Of a stretch of DNA of 64,000 bases, positions 57,644 through 64,000 are shown one piece after another. The position numbers and the translations under genes are program-made. Every line of letters starts with the position of its first letter. Within the stretch, counting starts at the first letter, position 1. A model generated the notes under the pieces. That model had not been told where the DNA came from. It did not search any database and saw nothing but the letters and a program-made list of their open reading frames with translations. Source of the DNA: Scortum barcoo (Eukaryota > Chordata > Actinopteri > Centrarchiformes > Terapontidae); contig CM041551.1 of NCBI GenBank assembly GCA_023238725.1, positions 7,553,759-7,617,758 of the forward strand. The letters are read 5' to 3'.

Positions 57644-60600
57644 ATGGGTCTGCACTGCGTCTTGATCCTGTGCTTGTTCTCAGGCTGGGCAGCAAGCTAC
57701 AAGCAGGGGGACAATGTGACTCTCTATGTCAACAAAGTGGGCCCTTACCATAACCCCCAGGAGACATATCACTACTACACGCTGCCAGTTTGCAGGCCGG
57801 AGAAGGTCAGTCTTTGTTCTGCTTTGCTGTGTATTAACATGCTGCTGTTACGCTTGGGATTACTTTATCATGCTCAGTGTAGACACTAGTTTAGTCTCAA
57901 CACTTATTATGACGTTGCTTTTATCTGAAAGGTACTGTACCTCCATCTGACCATAAAAAAGAAAATATTGTCACATAATATTCTAAAAATGTATGTATAA
58001 TAGCCTTGTGTCCATGTATTGCCATTTGAGCAGCACTGCAACAGGAGGAAAGTGGTGATATTTTGCTAGAAAAATTTTATAAAGATGTATTTTTGACATA
58101 GTATGAAACTTCAAATGATTAACCCAGAGACACAGGGTGATACCATACACATTTTCAGATACACAACTTCAGCACCATGCATGCAGTGATGAAGTGGGAT
58201 TGTAACCCAACTGCATTTTTTTTCCAGTTTGCCTGCTGACTACCTTATTGCTGTATGTGCCGTTTTAAAATTGTTCGCTCACAGTATCATGACTGACAAG
58301 CACTTTGCGCTGTTTTTTTCTCACTCTGTCACTCATACTGAACCACTTCTTCTTCTTCTTCATCTTCCTCAGGTACACCACAAGTCTCTGAGCCTGGGAG
58401 AAGTGTTGGATGGTGACAGGATGGCAGAGTCGTTATATCACATCCGATTCAGAGAGAATGTGGAGAAAAAAACTCTTTGCCAGCTCACTCTGTCAGAGAA
58501 ACAGGTATTTATTTACGCAAGACCAAGATGATATGCACTTCCACTCATATTTGTTTAAGTTTAACGCTCTGGGCTCAAAGATGATTTAAGCTGTGAATAA
58601 TTTATTAAGCAGTCCGGTTTTAAATTGAAATATAATGTATGTATGTCATAAATCGGTCACTTGGTGATAGATTTTACATGACAAAGCACTTTTCCAGATC
58701 CTACAAGTAAACTGTTTTCTTGAACATGCCTGTGTATTATAATATAATTTAAAACAAAATAGTTGGTATTACAGTTGTAATAATAATTGGCTACATTTCC
58801 CTGCTGCCAACTACGATAATAAAACTGAAAGTTTATGTGAATATTTAAAGGTATGGTAGCTTTTCTCGCTTAAGCCATATAAAAAGCCTTGGCTTGTGTG
58901 ATGTGTGCCCGGATCTGATGCAGTCTGTCATAGCTGAGCTCCTTTTGTATGTCAAACATTGAATTCTGGAGAAAAGAGCGATACAGCAGATGGAGTCCAT
59001 CACAGATGTTAGAATACCAACAGCAGTCTCAGTGATAGATAAAGATCTTTCCCCTAATAGTCCAGTGAAATAAACAGTTCAAACACAGGCTGAGCTATAT
59101 GCTGTGCTCCTCAAAACCAATGGGAATGTGATCGTGGATATATTTTTGTGTGTGGTCAGGTGGACGAGCTCCGTGAGGCCATCGAGGAACTGTTCTACTT
59201 TGAGTTTGTCCTGGATGACATTCCAATCTGGGGGTTTGTGGGATACATCGAAGAGAGCGGCTTCCTGCCTCACAGCCACAAGGTAAACCTGCAGCGCCTC
59301 TGAGGGTTTGTGGGATAGTTGGAGCAGGTTGGATTGTGTGAGGGAGGCAAAGAGAAACACAGAGAGACTGTGTCAGTTTGTTTAAGGGTTCATCGTCATG
59401 CAAAGGCTTATTCAACTTGTCTCCCTCCCTGCCCCCTCTTCTTTTCTCTCACCTCCAAAAGGTGGGACTGTGGACTCATCTGGACTTTAACATTGAATAC
59501 AATGGCGACTCAGTAATCTTCGCCAATGTCTCAGTGAAAGACGTCAAACCTGTTCCCTTGGAGGAGGGCGCAGCCGTTGGCGGAGTCGGTGTGGGTGGAG
59601 GCAGCATGACGGTCACCCACACCTACAGCGTGCGTTGGTTCGAGTCCCCTCTTACCCACGCCCGGAGAGCCGAGCGCCTCCGAGACTACTCGTTCTTCCC
59701 CAAAACGCTGGAGATCCACTGGCTGTCAATCATTAACTCGCTGGTGCTTGTGGTGCTGCTGCTAGGCTTCGTCATCATCATCCTCATGCGGGTCCTTAAG
59801 AATGACTTTGCCAGGTTTGTCAGCAAGGGGACTCAAGTGGTTATTTTTGGGCCAATGTGTGGGAAACTTTATGTTTCATGTCTTTAATGTGAAAAAATAT
59901 CTGAAAAAGACTGAGAATGACCTTAATGCACCAGCAGTACAAACCAGCCTCACTTTGGGTAATCAACACCTTCAGTGTAGTTATAAGAGGTTTTATTTGT
60001 TTTAAATGCAATTATATAGCAGTCAAATAACAAACGTATTTATATAATTTACAAAATAATTTTTGTTGTCATTTATGAAGCAAAAATTATAAATATTCGC
60101 TGGTTGTAGGATTTGCTGCTTTTCTCAGTTTTATAACGTAATTTGAATACTTTTTTATCACCAATATCTGGGAACTTTTAGAGCAACAATCAATTTCTTA
60201 TAGCTAGCTTGTAAATACTTTGGTCTTCAAAAATTCCATTTTAAAAGTCTTAAATAAATATTAACATCCTGAGTGAAAGCATTTTTTTCTCCTCGCCTGC
60301 AGATATAATGTGGAGGAGGAAGGCGGCTGTGACGATCTGGACCAGGGAGACAACGGCTGGAAGATCATACACACTGACGTTTTCAGATTTCCCCCTTATA
60401 AAAGCCTGCTGTGTGCTGTGCTTGGAGTGGGGGCTCAGTTCCTCACCCTTGCTACAGGTGAGCGTACATTCTGGAGTACATTCAGACACAGCAACAACAT
60501 GCAGCTGAACATGAACACACACACTGGGGTCGGTTAAATTCAGTATCAGAGACCGTCATTGTTCTGTTTGAAAACTGAGACTAGTTCTGAGCAGCACTGA

Positions 60601-62705
60601 CAACAGTTGTTGTCACACGACAGTTAGAAAGCTGATAATGGCACGGACACACAGCTCATATGCACAAACCTCAAATACAAGATTCTGATCAGTCTCATTA
60701 TTGTGACAGCAATCATTGTCATGGCGTTGCTGGGGATGTTCAATGTGCACCGCCACGGCGCCATCAACTCCGCAGCTATCGTCCTGTACGCTCTGACCAG
60801 CTGCGTGTCGGGCTACGTGTCCTGCAGCTTCTACACACAGATCAACGGCCAGCGCTGGGTGTGGAACATCATCCTCACCTCGTCACTCTTCTCCGGTGAG
60901 TCCTCCTGTCTGAGTGTCGAGGTCACAGAAAGGTGCTACCGACAGCGTTTAGTGGTGTCCTCCTGTAACTCTCTGTTGGGGAGCAGTCAATTAAGTCCCT
61001 CTTACTTTTCTTTTCAAATAAGCTATACTCATTTAACTATTCAACTATTGTTGTTCACACTGATTTTTGCTTTCATTTTACTGTTTAGAAGAGAAACTGG
61101 ATCGATTTCAGCTGGGCCTCATGGTTTACTGATTTTCATAGTGCCATTTTTCAAGAATAAAGCTGGATTAGTAGGGGCATCTCTCGTGTATTATTACAGT
61201 TTCCATTAGTCTTCTGTACAGCATGACAGTGATGCTCTACTCGGCTAATGATTTATTCATTTATCTATAATGTATTCACTTTAATCAGGTTCAGGATGTT
61301 GTTTGGGAAAAATATCCCCTTTGGCACATTATACTTTCTTAAGTAATTAAACAACTTAATCTCATTGCATTTTCATCACTAAAAACGCTAATGTAATGTC
61401 ATTTAATAACCAATACTCAAAGAATTATCTGGAATGGTTAAAAACACTTTATTCACACTTTATTCATCCCCTCCCACAGCTCCCCTGTTCCTGACGTGGA
61501 GTGTGGTGAACTCCATCCACTGGTGGAGCGGCTCCACTCAGGCTCTGCCGGCCACCACCGTGCTGCTCCTGCTGGGTGCCTGGGTGCTGGTGGGCTTCCC
61601 GCTCACCGTCATTGGCGGCATCGTGGGAAAAAACCGAGCCGGCAGCTTCCAGGCGCCCTGCCGCACTCGCAACATCGCCCGGCAGATCCCCACGCAGCCC
61701 TGGTACAAGCACACGGCTGTACACATGGCCATCGGCGGCTTCCTGCCATTCAGGTGAGCGGTCTTCAGCTGTGGAGGCAAAATTTTAAGGGCCTCACTCC
61801 GAATTGCAATATAAAATCAATTGTCAAATTGTCAAATATTAAAACATATCACTGATGACTGAATATTTGAATGCATTTCTACACTTTTTGGTGGTCTGTT
61901 TATTTCTGCATTGTATTACTTGTTATTAAACTGGGTGAGGCTGGGTACATAAATACTGTTTCTTTCTTTTTCTCTTATTATGACTATTTACTATTTATTG
62001 TACATATTGTTTTTGTGTTTATTTTGTCTCTATTATTTAATGTCTCTTTTAAATTGTTGTTTGAGCTGCTGTAACGGTGAAATTTCCCCACCGTGGGATC
62101 AATAAAGGATCTTATCTTATCTTAAAATGGTTTGGATAATATGTGAAGTCTCCAGATAGTTAAAGTTAAAGTGATTGTCATCTTGACTGATGACTCAGCA
62201 CTATCAATTATTATTCTGAGGATTTATGAAAGGAAAAATTGAAAGTACAGCCTGTTGAACTGTTATTTTCTACACACTCATTCCTCCTTTGTATCTATTT
62301 TCCTCCTTCAGTGCCATCTCGGTGGAATTGTACTACATCTTTGCCACCGTTTGGGGCAGAGAGCACTACACCCTCTATGGCATCCTGCTGTGCGTCTTTG
62401 CCATCCTCCTCTCAGTGGGCGCCTGCATCTCTGTGGCGCTCACCTACTTCCTGCTGTCTGGCGAGGACTACCGGTGGTGGTGGCGGAGCGTGCTGAGCAC
62501 CGGCTCCACCGGCCTCTTCATCTTCGTTTACTCTGTTTTCTACTACCGGAACCGGTCCTCCATGAGCGGCCTGGTACAGAGCACAGAGTTCTTCGGCTAC
62601 TCTCTGCTCACAGCGCTGGTCTTTTCATTGATGCTGGGCAGCGTGTCGTTCTGGGCCTCCCTGGCGTTTATTCGCTACATCTACCGGAGCCTCAAGATGG
62701 ACTAG
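57644..62705 (+). CDS. tm9sf1: Transmembrane 9 superfamily member 1 (nonaspanin)
   Basis: Coding exons: 57644-57805, 58373-58504, 59160-59282, 59462-59814, 60303-60457, 60710-60895, 61480-61753 and 62312-62705, all GT-AG, in all 1779 bases (592 codons plus stop; human about 606). It has a signal peptide (MGLHCVLILCLFSGWAAS), a luminal domain with the conserved VGPYHNPQETYHYY and DGDRMAESLY stretches, then nine membrane segments with FPLTVIGGI and EDYRWWWRS in the C-terminal half. It ends RYIYRSLKMD; TM9 family C-termini carry a KxD-type Golgi sorting motif, here KMD. Nonaspanins sit in Golgi and endosomal membranes, and TM9SF1 has been tied to autophagy. An in-frame ATG 45 bases upstream was not chosen because the later ATG has the better context (acaATGG) and a cleaner signal peptide. 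Confidence 0.97.
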
Positions 62706-63420
62706 ACGTGAAATGTGCATACACAGACACACAGCTATAAATGAACATTTCCTCATAGCACACGTGGACAATCCTCATTCTTCTCTCTGTCAGTCATATA
62801 CACACACACACACACACCTCCTGTGGGGTCAATGGGAGGAGAAACAGGGGCCTTTACCTTGAATTGACAGGAGCTAATGATTGAGCTAAAGCTGTCATGG
62901 TTGGAATAAAGGGACTGTTAGCTGGATGCATGTACAGATGATGGGTGAGCTGGGATGGGGAATCACGTATTTAAAGATAAATGGGATATTCCAGTACAAA
63001 GGGATGATTGTTTCCCATCAGGAATGAATGGGTAAAATGTATTGTACGTGTGAGTGAATGGATTTAATTATTTTATGGCACACTGTCTGCTCTGGTTCCT
63101 ACTTGGTTGTCTATTGAGGCTACATTTTTTAATTGTTGTATTACACCACCCACCACAACAACTGAGTTTTAAATGGTTATGCAGCAGCGCAAGTGTTTGC
63201 ACTTGCATCCACACATACAGTTAGGCCTATCTAAATATAATAGAAGTTCAGTTTGCACTGGTCCTCCACATGGCCCTGCAGTGGATAAGAATACCTTGAA
63301 GAGTTGATGCAACATGTTGGTGATGGGAGCAATACTGTCATTGTATTCTGGTCACCATTGACTATGATCTTGGTTCTGATGTGTATATATAGTCTTTTCA
63401 ATAAAAAAGCTTTTTAATAC
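62706..63420 (+). other. tm9sf1 3' untranslated region with AATAAA at 63400-63405
   Basis: No open frame. A short (CA)n run lies at 62801-62817. The AATAAA at 63400 is the likely polyadenylation signal. From 63420 to the end of the window I see only AT-rich intergenic DNA. Confidence 0.65.
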
Positions 63421-64000
63421 AACATTGCCAGCATATCACTTTTTACCAGGACATTATATTTGAATTGTCTTCTGCAGAGCTTTCTTTATCTTTAATTTAT
63501 AGCAGTTATTGAAGAAAAATGCTGCACTTCTAAGTTTGATTCTTATGGGCGTCTTTACATTTGACAAACCTCCCACTGATGTGATATATTGAAGCCAAGT
63601 AATATAAGTTTTTCCACTTTTTCACACCACATGCAATTGGTGAGTCATGTATTTTAACTAGATAGACATGAAGATATCTCCATATTATAATGCTCGGTAA
63701 CACTCAAAAGTAACAGACAATATTTCAAGTTGCCAAAGTGAACCTGTATTTATAGAAAAAAAAATGCATTGAAATGTGTGCACATCAGAGCTGTATCAGT
63801 ACTTGGTACTTTTTAGTTCCCAAAAACAGTGTAATCCAAAGAATGCATCCAACATGGACACATCTCTTATCACCAAGCGCAAATAACACACCAACATACA
63901 TTAAATAGTTGCATATAAAAATAAAACTTCAAGATAAAAAAGTAAAATACTTCTGAACAGCAGTTCAAGGCATATGTACAGTCAGCCTGACAAAAACTAC

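Noticed and set aside
61464..61855. Long overlapping open frames in other frames over tm9sf1 exon 7
   Set aside because: They are shadows caused by GC-rich coding sequence; the tm9sf1 frame carries the conserved membrane segments.

Overview
This window is vertebrate nuclear DNA, most likely from a percomorph teleost. It has split genes with GT-AG introns, a Tc1 element of fish type, Ty3/gypsy LTRs, LINE and SINE debris, and microsatellites. I cannot name the species.

Layout: (1) 1-4.6 kb, + strand: the last three coding exons of mitochondrial-type PEP carboxykinase (pck2). A 1.6-kb Tc1 transposon sits in one of its introns, and a 14-bp tandem duplication breaks the reading frame of the first visible exon. 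(2) 5.1-50.6 kb, - strand: an array of about ten complete, partial or broken Siglec-type receptor genes (called A to J here). The full module is leader, V-set Ig with the Siglec cysteine pattern and sialic-acid arginine, two C2-set Ig exons, transmembrane exon, short juxtamembrane exon and tail. Two tail classes occur: long tails with ITIM/ITSM-like tyrosines (A, D, E, H), and a short tail behind a transmembrane segment carrying a lysine (G, broken in C), as in receptors that pair with DAP12-type adaptors. About 12 kb of the array is duplicated in tandem (18.78-30.49 kb and 37.28-49.50 kb). The spacer at 31.9-35.5 kb holds a gypsy LTR-gag fragment, a tRNA-Ser fragment and the broken 3' end of a myosin heavy chain gene. 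(3) 51.3-55.8 kb, - strand: complete fen1, 11 coding exons that sum to exactly 380 codons plus stop, with an E2F-type site near the likely start of transcription. (4) 57.6-63.4 kb, + strand: complete tm9sf1, 8 coding exons, 592 codons, divergent from fen1.

Biology: pck2 (gluconeogenesis), fen1 (Okazaki fragment maturation, base excision repair) and tm9sf1 (endomembrane nonaspanin) are ordinary flanking genes. The array looks like a rapidly evolving paired inhibitory/activating sialic-acid receptor locus. Its copies have exchanged exons (G joins a D-like ectodomain to a C-like activating end), lost domains, and collected transposons that differ between the two duplicated blocks.

Caveat: the Siglec copies carry many single-base differences that break frames, and nearly all are one-base insertions relative to sister copies. 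fen1 and tm9sf1 are clean. Uncorrected long-read errors in a recent duplication are therefore a serious alternative to true pseudogenes, and the 14-bp pck2 duplication needs the same caution.
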